Positions 8,561-16,635 of a stretch of 64,000 nt of DNA are shown here, piece after piece. This DNA comes from Microbacterium allomyrinae. GTDB taxonomy: Bacteria > Actinomycetota > Actinomycetes > Actinomycetales > Microbacteriaceae. A program made the translations under genes and the position numbers. Location: the NCBI RefSeq assembly GCF_020682705.1, contig NZ_JAGTTN010000004.1, positions 62,001 to 126,000 on the forward strand, in the 5' to 3' direction. Under the pieces are notes generated by a model that was not told where the DNA came from, did no database searches, and saw only the letters and a list, made by a program, of their open reading frames with translations. The number at the start of each line of letters is the position of its first letter. The first letter of the stretch is position 1.

Positions 8561-10141
8561 TCAGTAGGCCCCCTTCGCTGCGAACATGACCTTCGCGGTG
8601 CGCCACATGATCATGAGATCGGTCGTCAGCGACCAGTTCTCGACGTAGCGCAGATCCAGGCGCACGCTCTCGTCCCACGACAGATCGCTGCGCCCGCTGA
8701 CCTGCCACAGCCCCGTGATCCCCGGCTTGATGTAGAGGCGCCGGAAGACCGTTCCGTCGTAGCCGATCACCTCGCCCGGCAGCGGCGGACGAGGCCCGAC
8801 GATGCTCATCTCGCCCCGGATCACGTTCAGGAACTGAGGGAGCTCGTCGAGCGAGTACTTGCGCAGGATGCCGCCGACACGGGTCACCCGAGGGTCGCGC
8901 TTGAGTTTGAAGAGCGGGCCGGCGCCCTCGTTGAGCGACTGCAGCGACGCGAGCCGCGCCTCGGCGTCGACCGTCATGGTGCGGAACTTGAGCATCGCGA
9001 ACGGACGGCCGTCGCGTCCGATGCGGGTCTGGCGGAAGAACACCGGTCCGTGCGAGTCGAGCTTCATGGCCAGCGCGATGATCGGCGTGATCAGCAGGAT
9101 CGGCAAGAGCGCCAGCGCCGAGATCACGACGTCGAACGCACGCTTGAAGGCGTGGACACCGCCTTCGAACTCGGGGATCTTCACCCGGATGAGCGGGAGG
9201 CCGTCGAGCGGCTGGAACGAGATGCGAGGGCCGGCCACGTCCGTGAGCCGGTTGCAGAGCACGAGCTCGGCGGCTGTGCCCTCGAGTTCCCACGCGAGCC
9301 GGCGTACGAAATCGCGGTCGTTGTCGGGAACGCTCGCCACGATGATCGTGTCCGCGCCGGATCGGCGGGCGAGGGCGGCGGTCGACCGGATCGGGCCCAT
9401 GATCGGATAGGAGTGACCGTCGATCTGGATCGGCTCCTCGCCGTCGTTCACGGTGGTGGCGCCGATGACGCGATAGCTGTGGTGCGGGTCGTGGACGAGG
9501 TTGGCGATGACGTAGTCGATGTCTTCACGAGTACCCGCGACGATCGCCCGCGACAGGCAGAAGCCGAGGTCGCGTTCGTGGGTCAGCCACTTGCGCCACA
9601 GCCAGCGGCTGCCGATCAGCACGACCAGCCCGGCCGGCAGGGCGATGATCAGCTGCAGCCGGAGTCCGCGCAGCTGGAAGACGAGGACGACGATGGCGAT
9701 GAGGCCGAAGGCCAGTCCCGTCGCGTGCGCGACCCGCGAGTACTCCGCCGCACCCGAGCCGAGCACGCTCGGTTCCCGCGAGCGGATGAGCCAGAGGAGG
9801 ATCAGCCAGGAGCCGACGACGAGCAGCGCGATTCGGGCGCTCTCTCCGGCGGTCGCCGTGAGGATCGAACCGCGCAGCTCGATGAGCGCGGTGATGGTGG
9901 CAGCCCCCGCCACGATGACGGCATCGGTGAGAGCGAGTCGCCGCCGATAGCGGCGCTCCCACATATGCCTTCGCTCGAGCGAAGGCTGCACGCGCGGCGC
10001 GACAGCCGCGGGCAGAACTTCCGGCCGTGGACGCGGCACCGCTGCGGGGCGACGAAGGAGATTTCGGGTCTCTCCTTCGACGCCCACAGACGGCGCCGCG
10101 CCGGTCACGGTCGGGTTCAGGCCGCGTACCACCGCGCGCAC
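8561..10141 (-). CDS. Undecaprenyl-phosphate sugar-phosphate transferase (polyprenyl glycosylphosphotransferase)
   Basis: This 526-residue protein has an N-terminal block of four or five membrane segments (residues about 60-175), a soluble Rossmann-like middle, and a C-terminal WbaP/ExoY catalytic domain. That domain carries the hallmarks GPVFFRQTRIGRDGRPF, LKFRTM, SLDELPQFLNVIRGEMS and GPRPPLPGE, followed by KPGITGLWQVSGRS. It starts repeat-unit synthesis by moving a sugar phosphate onto undecaprenyl phosphate. It is the first minus-strand gene after a 244-base gap. The ATG at 10141 is the longest sensible start; a later Met near residue 60 is less likely because it would trim conserved sequence. 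Confidence 0.9.
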   Translation of the reverse strand: MRAVVRGLNPTVTGAAPSVGVEGETRNLLRRPAAVPRPRPEVLPAAVAPRVQPSLERRHMWERRYRRRLALTDAVIVAGAATITALIELRGSILTATAGESARIALLVVGSWLILLWLIRSREPSVLGSGAAEYSRVAHATGLAFGLIAIVVLVFQLRGLRLQLIIALPAGLVVLIGSRWLWRKWLTHERDLGFCLSRAIVAGTREDIDYVIANLVHDPHHSYRVIGATTVNDGEEPIQIDGHSYPIMGPIRSTAALARRSGADTIIVASVPDNDRDFVRRLAWELEGTAAELVLCNRLTDVAGPRISFQPLDGLPLIRVKIPEFEGGVHAFKRAFDVVISALALLPILLITPIIALAMKLDSHGPVFFRQTRIGRDGRPFAMLKFRTMTVDAEARLASLQSLNEGAGPLFKLKRDPRVTRVGGILRKYSLDELPQFLNVIRGEMSIVGPRPPLPGEVIGYDGTVFRRLYIKPGITGLWQVSGRSDLSWDESVRLDLRYVENWSLTTDLMIMWRTAKVMFAAKGAY

Positions 10142-10385
10142 GACAGTGCGTCCTCAGTAGCCATATTGTCCCCAATAGGCACGGTCGAACGACGACATCG
10201 TCGTTGAGATCGTCCCCAGTGCGCCGGCTCGATCAGTTTCGGGTTGGTCGAGTCATGGGCCCCAAGCCCCTGTGCGCGAGGCCACTGTACTCCCGGGTGG
10301 ACGCGAATGGAAGACGGGTTTTCCCCCCACGCTTGACGCGTCCCGATGCGGGTCGCTATGGTTCGCCGGCGAGCGAGCCGGGCGG

Positions 10386-11537
10386 TCAGCCGATCAGGTT
10401 GATGAGGGCGTCGAGGCCCATGCCGTAGTTGATGCGGACGGTGGGCAGTGCCAGCTTGTCGGTGCCGATGGCGACGTATCCGGGCTCGATCGTGCGTGCC
10501 ATATCCCAGCCCGCCTGACGGAGGCCTTCCTTGGCCGTTTCGTTGTGATGCCCGAAGGGATACGCCATGATCTCCTTCACTCCGAGCACTCCGTACGACG
10601 CCTCCATGTCGGCGACGATCTCGGGCACCGTCCAGTTGACGATGCGCCCCTGCCCGTTGTCGCCGGCCTGATGCATGTCATGGGTGTGCGAGCGGCGCAG
10701 CACGTAGGCGTTCGGCGCCGGGTCCTGGCGATACGCGGTGATCATGAACGACGTCGTCAGCACCTTGTGCTTGTCGACGAGCGGGGCGGCGAGGTCGAAC
10801 CAGGTCTGGTCGGCGTCGTCGTCGGTGACGATGACCGAGTGGGTCGGCAGGAACAGTCGTCCATCGATGAAGGCCGACAGCTCGTCCCACGTGGGCAGAT
10901 AGAAGCCGGTCGTCGCGATGTGGTTCAGGTGCGCGTCGAAGTCGCCGATGTACGCGTAGTTGCCGCGCAGCCATCCGCTCTCGCCCGCCGGGTTCGCGGT
11001 GAACTGGTGGTACATGAGGATCGGGATGCGGGCATCTTCCGCCGCGTTCTGATCGGGGCTCATCCACGAGCCGTGCAACGTGATGCGCTGGTCTGTGCAC
11101 GCGACGAGATCCGAGCCGTTCACGCGGGCCGGCACCGCGAACGCATCGGCATCGTCGGGCGTCACGTACCACCCGGCGAACACGAGCCCGTCACGCGCGG
11201 GGATGGGCAGGCCGGTGTAGAGCGCACCCTGCGTCTGCAGCATCGGCGCGTCGGCGATGGCGTCGCCGGCGAAGCTCACCGCGCACGCGGCCGGGTCGGC
11301 GGCCGACGCGAGCAGCTGTTCCTCGGGCGTGAGAGGCGTGGGCGTGGGCGTCGGAGTGGACGAGGGCGCTGCTGTCGCCGCGGGGGCGGCATCGGTCGCG
11401 CGAGGCGCGAGAGCGAATGCGGTCACCGTTCCCGCGACCCCGAGCACCACGACGAGCGCGATCGTGCCGACCACGGTGCGTCGTCGTCGGACGCGCGCCG
11501 AAGGACGCGCGCGTGTGCCCTTGCGTGAAGCTGCCAT
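10386..11537 (-). CDS. Membrane-anchored polysaccharide deacetylase-like protein
   Basis: The protein has 383 residues. A basic start (ARVRRRR), a single hydrophobic anchor near residues 22-44 and a Ser/Thr/Pro linker with a TPTPTPTP run show that the rest is outside the cell. A short extracellular module with two Cys residues follows (near residues 85 and 147). The deacetylase part has ILMYHQF near residue 175, SVIVTDDDADQ near residue 235 in place of the usual TFDDG, and RRSHTHDMHQAG near residue 285 giving HxxxH zinc ligands. It probably trims N-acetyl groups from wall or capsule glycan. The altered first motif keeps its acidic residues. Confidence 0.78.
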   Translation of the reverse strand: MAASRKGTRARPSARVRRRRTVVGTIALVVVLGVAGTVTAFALAPRATDAAPAATAAPSSTPTPTPTPLTPEEQLLASAADPAACAVSFAGDAIADAPMLQTQGALYTGLPIPARDGLVFAGWYVTPDDADAFAVPARVNGSDLVACTDQRITLHGSWMSPDQNAAEDARIPILMYHQFTANPAGESGWLRGNYAYIGDFDAHLNHIATTGFYLPTWDELSAFIDGRLFLPTHSVIVTDDDADQTWFDLAAPLVDKHKVLTTSFMITAYRQDPAPNAYVLRRSHTHDMHQAGDNGQGRIVNWTVPEIVADMEASYGVLGVKEIMAYPFGHHNETAKEGLRQAGWDMARTIEPGYVAIGTDKLALPTVRINYGMGLDALINLIG

Positions 11538-11697
11538 GCTTTCCCCACATCTCAGGACCGGTGCACCCCCTGCATCGGTCGCTGTGGGGATGATATCGGG
11601 GTGCCGACACCGCACGCGCACGGCACGGCCGCCCGGGGGATAACCCGCCGTGGCCGCGTCTCGCGCGACCCGCGTCCGGCGGCTAATGTCGGGGCTC

Positions 11698-12081
11698 ATG
11701 CTTCCCTCGGACTGGATCGAACACCGCCGCGCCGACGGCGAGGTCGTGGGCTGGCTGGTCGCCGAAGGCGACGGGTTCCGCGTGCACGACCTCCTCGGCC
11801 GCGACCGCACGCCGCTCGATCCCGCCGGGGTCGCCACGCCCGTGGAGTGGCTCGACGGCGAGGAGCTTCTGGAAGAGCTCGGCATCGGCTATCTCGCCGA
11901 TCGCTGGACGCTGCGCCTGCCCGATGGCACCGAACGCCCGGTGCGCATCGCCGAAGCGAGTCCGCGCGGTGTCACGGTGGTCGCCGACGAGTTCGGCGCG
12001 GCATCCGCGGTCGGCGCCGTGCTCGAACGCTTCCGGCTGTCGTTCCCCGTCACCGACGAGCTCGCAGCGTTCCACCGCTGA
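11698..12081 (+). CDS. Conserved hypothetical protein, 127 residues
   Basis: This is a soluble acidic protein with no recognised family. The repeated pattern of short beta-like stretches (VVGWLVAEGDGFRVHDLLG, WTLRLPDGTERPVRIAEASP) suggests a small beta-rich fold. The ATG at 11698 is chosen because it directly opens the conserved-looking LPSDWIEHRR. Another in-frame ATG at 11686 would add four residues. It precedes the ACT-domain gene by 38 bases, so the two may share a transcript. Confidence 0.65.
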   Translation: MLPSDWIEHRRADGEVVGWLVAEGDGFRVHDLLGRDRTPLDPAGVATPVEWLDGEELLEELGIGYLADRWTLRLPDGTERPVRIAEASPRGVTVVADEFGAASAVGAVLERFRLSFPVTDELAAFHR

Positions 12082-12119
12082 CCCCCCGCGCGTACCCGCC
12101 CGTGGGTACGCTGTGAGAC

Positions 12120-12629
12120 ATGACGACGATCGTGCTCACCATGGTCGGACACGATCGGGCGGGGCTCGTCGCGGCGGTCGCCGACATCGTCGACCGGCAC
12201 GGCGGCAACTGGGAGAACAGTCAGCTGGCTGAGCTCAGCGGCACCTTCGCCGGCGTCGTCGAGGTCTCGGTCGCCCCCGAGCGCGCCGACGACCTGCGCG
12301 AATCGCTGGCCGTGCTCGACGGGCTGCTCGACGTCACGGTCCACGCGGGAGTGAGTGCTCCGGATGCCGCGGCCACGCGCGCCCTCACGCTCCAGGTGAT
12401 CGGCAACGACCACCCTGGAATCGTCCGCGAGATCACCTCGGCGCTGCGCGCCCACGATGTCACCATCGACCGCATGATCACCGAGACCCGCGAGGCCGCG
12501 ATGTACGGCGGCAAGCTGTTCGAGGCGACGGTCATCGCCCGGGTTCCGGCATCCGTCGATCTCGCTGCGCTCACCGACGAACTGGAGCGCCTCGCGGCCG
12601 AGATCCAGGTCGACGTGACGCTCGGCTGA
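12120..12629 (+). CDS. Two-ACT-domain protein, GcvR-like
   Basis: This 169-residue protein is made of two ACT domains. The first covers residues 2-75 (TMVGHDRAGLVAAVADIVDRHGGN) and the second residues 88-168 (VIGNDHPGIVREITSALRAH). The GxDRxG and GxDHPGI turns are typical of amino-acid-sensing ACT domains. The arrangement matches GcvR, the glycine-cleavage regulator-like family. In actinobacteria these are usually annotated as regulatory or amino-acid-binding proteins without proven targets. The stop is followed 15 bases later by the end of the convergent TetR gene. Confidence 0.8.
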   Translation: MTTIVLTMVGHDRAGLVAAVADIVDRHGGNWENSQLAELSGTFAGVVEVSVAPERADDLRESLAVLDGLLDVTVHAGVSAPDAAATRALTLQVIGNDHPGIVREITSALRAHDVTIDRMITETREAAMYGGKLFEATVIARVPASVDLAALTDELERLAAEIQVDVTLG

Positions 12630-12644
12630 GCGCTCGCCGAGGGG

Positions 12645-13277
12645 TTACGCGGACGGTTCGGCGGGACGCAATCCGGCAGCGGGCAGGATGATGCGGTCGA
12701 TCGTGCCGATCATGAAGTCGCGGTCGACCGGCGTGCGCAGCATCAGCACGCGATAGGCGACCATGGCCGGCCCGATCATGCAGAGCGTCTCGATATCGCA
12801 GTCCGCGGAGATCTCGCCCCGGGCGATCGCGCGGCGGAAGATGATGCGGTTGGCCGCCGCGCGCGGTTCGACGAGGGCCTCCTGCGCGGCCGCGGCGAGC
12901 TCGGGATCGCGGGCGATCATCGAGACGATCCCGGCCATGACCTTGAGCTTGCGCTCGCTCTCGCGGATCGTCGGCGACTTCACCATGGCGACGAGGTCGC
13001 CGCGGAGCGTTCCGGTGTCGGGCGGCCCGGTGAGGTCAAGGTCCTTCGATTTCATGCACGCCACGGCATCCAGCACGAGTTCGGGCTTGGACGACCAGCG
13101 GCGATACAGCGTCGCCTTCCCGGCCTTGGCGCGGGCGGCGACCATGTCGATCGTCATGCCGTCGTATCCGGTCTCGGCGAGGACGTCGAGCGCGGCTTCG
13201 AGGATCTCGGGGTCGCGGGTGTGGTCCCGCTTGCGTCCGAGACGGGGTTTCGACTCGTCGAGGTCGAGCTGCGTCAC
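12645..13277 (-). CDS. TetR/AcrR family transcriptional regulator
   Basis: This 210-residue protein has an N-terminal HTH. ILEAALDVLAETGYDGMTID is helix 1-2, and MVAARAKAGKATLYRRWSSK is the recognition helix with the classic TLYRRW motif. The C-terminal ligand domain (TLRGDLVAMVKSPTIRES onward) resembles the TetR_C_11 type. It starts at a GTG (13277) and is divergent from the MFS exporter. It most likely represses the exporter, and perhaps itself, from the AT-rich palindromic spacer between them. The inducer is unknown but may be an exporter substrate. Confidence 0.87.
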   Translation of the reverse strand: MTQLDLDESKPRLGRKRDHTRDPEILEAALDVLAETGYDGMTIDMVAARAKAGKATLYRRWSSKPELVLDAVACMKSKDLDLTGPPDTGTLRGDLVAMVKSPTIRESERKLKVMAGIVSMIARDPELAAAAQEALVEPRAAANRIIFRRAIARGEISADCDIETLCMIGPAMVAYRVLMLRTPVDRDFMIGTIDRIILPAAGLRPAEPSA

Positions 13278-13378
13278 TGCAGTCGCCTCCCTTCCGGTCC
13301 GATGGCCTATATTACCGGTCCGTTAATTCCTGCACCGGATAGATCCGGAACTAAATAGTACCGTATATAGTGGCGTTC
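13278..13378. promoter_or_regulatory. Divergent tetR/MFS promoter-operator region
   Basis: This AT-rich spacer differs sharply from the surrounding GC-rich genes. It holds a perfect palindrome at 13335-13348 (CCGGAT-AG-ATCCGG). Two related boxes, TATTACCGG near 13310 and TAGTACCG near 13357, share TA(T/G)TACCG. A -10-like TATAGT at 13366-13371 ends seven bases before the ATG at 13379, so the MFS transcript is probably leaderless. These are plausible TetR operators; which of them is bound is inference. Confidence 0.55.
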
Positions 13379-14878
13379 ATGTCTTCTCCCACCGCTCCCG
13401 CCGTCGACAGTCGGCGCTGGATCACACTCATCGTCGTCGGGCTCGCCCAGCTCATGGTCGTGCTCGACGCGACCGTCGTGAACATCGCCCTCCCCTCCGC
13501 GCAGGCCGACCTCGGATTCACCGACGGCCAGCGCCAGTGGATCATCACCGCGTACTCCCTCGCCTTCGGCAGCCTGCTCCTGCTCGGCGGCCGCCTGTCC
13601 GACCTCATGGGCCGAAAGCGCACGTTCATCATCGGTCTCATCGGCTTCGCCGCCGCCTCCGCACTCGGCGGCGCCGCCGGCACGTTCGAATTGCTCGTCG
13701 GCGCGCGGGCGCTGCAGGGCGCGTTCGGTGCGCTGCTGGCCCCGACGGCCCTTGCCGTCCTCACGACCACCTTCGTCATCCCGAAGGAGCGCGCTCGCGC
13801 GTTCGGCGTCTTCGGCGCGATCGCCGGAGCCGGGGGAGCGGTCGGACTCCTCCTGGGCGGAATCCTGACCGAGGCGCTCAACTGGCGATGGAACCTCTAC
13901 ATCAACGTCTTCATCGCGGCCGTGGCCCTGGTGGGCGCGCTCCTGTACATCCCGTTCATCGCCCGCAGCGGACCGCGCCCGAAGCTCGACGTGCCCGGCA
14001 CCCTGCTCGTCTCGGGCGGTCTCTTCGGCCTCGTGTACGGCTTCTCGAACGCCGAGACCGAAGGCTGGGACTCGCCGCTGACGTGGGGGATGCTCGGGGG
14101 AGCGGTGATCCTGCTCGTCGTGTTCGTCCTGTGGCAGCGCCGCGCCGCGCATCCGCTGCTGCCCCTGTCGATCGTCCTCGATCGCAACCGAGGTGCCGCG
14201 TTCCTCTCGGTGGCGGTCGCCGGTGCGGGCATGTTCGGCATCTTCCTCTTCGTCACCTACTACCTGCAGCTCACGCTGGGCTACTCGCCGATTCAGACGG
14301 GGCTGTCCTTCTTGCCCATGATCGGGATGCTGGTGCTCGCCGCGCAGCTGGGCACCAACATCTTCGTTCCGAGGTTCGGTCCGAAGGTGCTCGTGCCGGC
14401 GGGCATGACCCTCGGGGCGATCGGGATGATCTGGCTCACGTTCCTCGACACGTCGAGCGCGTACGCCGCGAACATCATGCCTCCGCTCATGCTGATCGGC
14501 TTCGCGATGGGCACGATCATGCCCGCGTCGATGCAGACGGCCACGCTCGGCGTCGACCGCAGCTTCGCCGGCGTCGCGTCGGCGACGGTCAACACCAGCC
14601 AGCAGGTCGGCGGCTCGATCGGCACCGCGCTGCTGAACACGCTGGCGGCCACCGCCGCAGCCGACTTCCTCGTCGCGAACGGCCCCGTCACGCCGGAGGT
14701 CGGCGTCGACGCGGCGCTCGCCGGCTACGCGACCGCGTACTGGTGGGGAGCGGCGTTCTTCGCCGCCGGTGCGGTGATGTCGGCGCTGCTGTTCCGCCGC
14801 CGCGGACAGGGCCACTCCCTCAGCCACGCACACGAGCCGGCGGCCGAAATCGCCGCTGAACCCGTGATCGCCCACTGA
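13379..14878 (+). CDS. MFS drug exporter of the DHA2 (14-helix, EmrB/QacA) family
   Basis: The protein has 499 residues and about 14 hydrophobic segments. Motif D1 is visible as LMVVLDATVVNIALPSAQ near residue 20, and motif A as GGRLSDLMGRKRTF near residue 75. The helix 5 antiporter motif C is present as AIAGAGGAVGLLLGGIL near residue 145. This makes it a proton-driven drug antiporter. The ATG at 13379 is preferred over the GTG at 13370 because neither has a ribosome site and a -10 box lies seven bases upstream, favouring leaderless translation. Control by the divergent TetR gene is likely. Confidence 0.88.
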   Translation: MSSPTAPAVDSRRWITLIVVGLAQLMVVLDATVVNIALPSAQADLGFTDGQRQWIITAYSLAFGSLLLLGGRLSDLMGRKRTFIIGLIGFAAASALGGAAGTFELLVGARALQGAFGALLAPTALAVLTTTFVIPKERARAFGVFGAIAGAGGAVGLLLGGILTEALNWRWNLYINVFIAAVALVGALLYIPFIARSGPRPKLDVPGTLLVSGGLFGLVYGFSNAETEGWDSPLTWGMLGGAVILLVVFVLWQRRAAHPLLPLSIVLDRNRGAAFLSVAVAGAGMFGIFLFVTYYLQLTLGYSPIQTGLSFLPMIGMLVLAAQLGTNIFVPRFGPKVLVPAGMTLGAIGMIWLTFLDTSSAYAANIMPPLMLIGFAMGTIMPASMQTATLGVDRSFAGVASATVNTSQQVGGSIGTALLNTLAATAAADFLVANGPVTPEVGVDAALAGYATAYWWGAAFFAAGAVMSALLFRRRGQGHSLSHAHEPAAEIAAEPVIAH

Positions 14879-14887
14879 CCCGAAGCT

Positions 14888-14920
14888 AAGGGAGGGTCTC
14901 GATGTTCGGGGCCCTCCCTT
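14888..14920 (+). terminator. Hairpin after the MFS gene
   Basis: A perfect 9-bp stem (AAGGGAGGG at 14888-14896 pairs with CCCTCCCTT at 14912-14920) with a 15-base loop lies ten bases after the MFS stop. There is no long T run. It may end the exporter transcript and also the convergent TetR gene 100 bases further on. Confidence 0.55.
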
Positions 14921-15022
14921 CGGCGAGAGTCGGGCGCGAGGTGCGGGGCGGATGCGCCAGTGGCGTCGAGGACGGGCTAAGTGCATCCGTGGGGGCGTAG
15001 AGCTGTGTCGTGGACAGGTCAG

Positions 15023-15640
15023 CTACCGGCTCCCGCGACGCCTTTGCGTCGTCAGGGATGACGGCCCGCTCGGGAACTGCGCGACGGTATCACTGATGAA
15101 ATCATCGAGCTGCCCGGCCGGGACGACGCCGCAGTTGACGAGGCCGGCGATGCCTTGGAGCGTCGCGAGGAAGATCAGCCCGGTCCGCTCGGGGTCGCGG
15201 TTCGGGAGGACTCCCTCGGTCTGACCGCGACGGAACATCTGCAACATCGGCTCGAACGCTGCTGAAGCGCTCTCGCCCACGTCTGGCCCGCCTGCTCCGT
15301 GCTTGTGGGCGAACATCAGCTCGACCAGGTTCGCCTCGGAGGTCGCGAAGTCGAGGTAGGCGCGAGCGACCGAGCGAACCTGTTTCTCATAGCCCGGTGA
15401 GGCCTCGATGGCCTCCCGCAGCCGGGCGCCGAGCCGGGCGAAGCCTTCGACGGCCACGGCGTCGAGAAGATCCTGCCGGCCCGGGAAGTACCGGCGCGGT
15501 GCCGCATGAGTGACCCCGATGTCGGCGGCCACCTCGCGCAGCGACAGGTCGGAGACGCCTCGGTCGCGAACGACCGCCGCCGCAGCATCCAGCACGGCCT
15601 GACGTAGGTTGCCGTGATGGTAGGGGCGAACGGATGACAT
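15023..15640 (-). CDS. TetR/AcrR family transcriptional regulator
   Basis: This 205-residue protein has an HTH region at residues 8-55: LRQAVLDAAAAVVRDRGVSD, then LREVAADIGVTHAAPRRYFP, where the recognition helix ends in RRYF. The C-terminal part (residues 80-190) resembles the TetR_C_13-like ligand domain. It is divergent from the SDR gene, with an 18-base perfectly matched inverted repeat between them. It is therefore very likely the repressor of the SDR/alcohol-dehydrogenase unit and probably autoregulated. Confidence 0.87.
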   Translation of the reverse strand: MSSVRPYHHGNLRQAVLDAAAAVVRDRGVSDLSLREVAADIGVTHAAPRRYFPGRQDLLDAVAVEGFARLGARLREAIEASPGYEKQVRSVARAYLDFATSEANLVELMFAHKHGAGGPDVGESASAAFEPMLQMFRRGQTEGVLPNRDPERTGLIFLATLQGIAGLVNCGVVPAGQLDDFISDTVAQFPSGPSSLTTQRRRGSR

Positions 15641-15657
15641 GACCGCATCCTATCAAT

Positions 15658-15703
15658 AATGTATCCGTTGACTAGATTGTTTCCAGTGGATACATTGGGG
15701 AGC
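15658..15703 (+). promoter_or_regulatory. Palindromic operator over a leaderless promoter of the SDR operon
   Basis: AATGTATCC (15658-15666) and GGATACATT (15688-15696) form a perfect 9-bp inverted repeat spaced by 21 bases. Between and over them lies a strong promoter: TTGACT at 15668-15673, a 17-base spacer and TACATT at 15691-15696. The -10 box is itself the right operator arm. The ATG at 15704 falls seven bases after the -10 box, so the mRNA is probably leaderless. TetR binding here would block RNA polymerase directly. Confidence 0.75.
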
Positions 15704-16633
15704 ATGCTCACACTCGCCTCTCCTTCGCAGGTGCCGGATCAGACCGGCCGGACCATCGTCATCACCGGCGCCAGCAGCGGCATCGGCCGTGCCGCGGCTG
15801 CCGCCCTCGCTGCCAAGGGAGCGCGGGTCATCCTCGCCGTCAGAGATCAGCAGAAGGGCCGTGCGGTGGCAGACGCTATGGACGGACCCGTCGAGGTCCG
15901 GCCGTTGGACCTCTCCTCGCTGGCCTCGATCCGAGAGTTCGCCGCCGCCCTGAGCGGATCGGTTGATGTGCTCATCAACAACGCGGGCACGATGACCGAC
16001 TCGCTGCAACACACCACGGACGGCTTCGAGCTCCAGTTCGGAACCAACCATCTCGGACACTTCACGCTCACCAATCTCCTGCTGGACCGGGTCACGGGCC
16101 GCGTCGTGACCGTCTCATCAACGGCATATCGCTCCGCGCACATCGACTTTGACGATCTGCAATGGGAGCATCGGGTCTACAAACCGTTCGGCGCATACGG
16201 GCAGTCCAAGCTGGCGAACCTGCTGTTCACCGCCGAACTGCAGCGCCGCCTGATCGCCGCGGGCTCGTCGGTGATCGCCACCTCCGCACACCCCGGCTGG
16301 GCGTCCACGGGGTTCCGGATCACGAGCGGCAACCGGCTACTCGACGCCGTGGCTGCGGTCGGCACACCTCTGCTCGCCCACGGTCCCGACGGCGGCGCGC
16401 TCCCCACCCTGCTGGCCGGCGTCGGCGATGTCCCCGCAGGCAGCTTCGCCGGCCCAAGCCGTTTCGGCGGCGTCCGCGGCCCGGCCGCGGTGGGCAAGCC
16501 AGCCGCTCGCGCGACGGACCCCGATACCGCAGCACGACTCTGGGACGTCTCCGAACGACTCACCCAGACCCGCTTCCCGCTCGCCATCCGGTCGACCACG
16601 CCGGGACGAGTGAACGACGACTCCGGAGCCTGA
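15704..16633 (+). CDS. Short-chain dehydrogenase/reductase
   Basis: This 309-residue protein resembles retinol-dehydrogenase/WWOX-type SDRs. The dinucleotide site is TGASSGIGRAAAAALAAKGA near residue 22. NNAGT is near residue 88, and SST with YGQSKLAN near residue 160 gives the catalytic Ser-Tyr-Lys set. The ATG at 15704 is chosen over an ATG at 15659 because the upstream one lies inside the operator/promoter. The next gene starts two bases after its stop, so the pair forms an operon. The substrate is unknown; with the TetR control it may detoxify an aldehyde or ketone. Confidence 0.85.
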   Translation: MLTLASPSQVPDQTGRTIVITGASSGIGRAAAAALAAKGARVILAVRDQQKGRAVADAMDGPVEVRPLDLSSLASIREFAAALSGSVDVLINNAGTMTDSLQHTTDGFELQFGTNHLGHFTLTNLLLDRVTGRVVTVSSTAYRSAHIDFDDLQWEHRVYKPFGAYGQSKLANLLFTAELQRRLIAAGSSVIATSAHPGWASTGFRITSGNRLLDAVAAVGTPLLAHGPDGGALPTLLAGVGDVPAGSFAGPSRFGGVRGPAAVGKPAARATDPDTAARLWDVSERLTQTRFPLAIRSTTPGRVNDDSGA

Positions 16634-16635
16634 CG

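Noticed and set aside
8273..10207. A 644-codon plus-strand frame opposite the sugar transferase
   Set aside because: Charged low-complexity shadow of the well-supported minus-strand glycosylphosphotransferase.
10333..10362. Plus-strand promoter-like TTGACG, 18 bases, TATGGT
   Set aside because: No plus-strand gene follows; downstream is the 3' end of the minus-strand deacetylase. It is probably chance.
12120..12629. The ACT protein as a glycine-responsive regulator of a nearby gcv operon
   Set aside because: No glycine-cleavage gene or riboswitch is in the window, so only the general ACT/GcvR-like call is kept.
13307..14986. A 559-codon minus-strand frame opposite the MFS exporter
   Set aside because: Arg/Asp/His-rich shadow; it also crosses the regulatory spacer. 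The exporter motifs are unambiguous.
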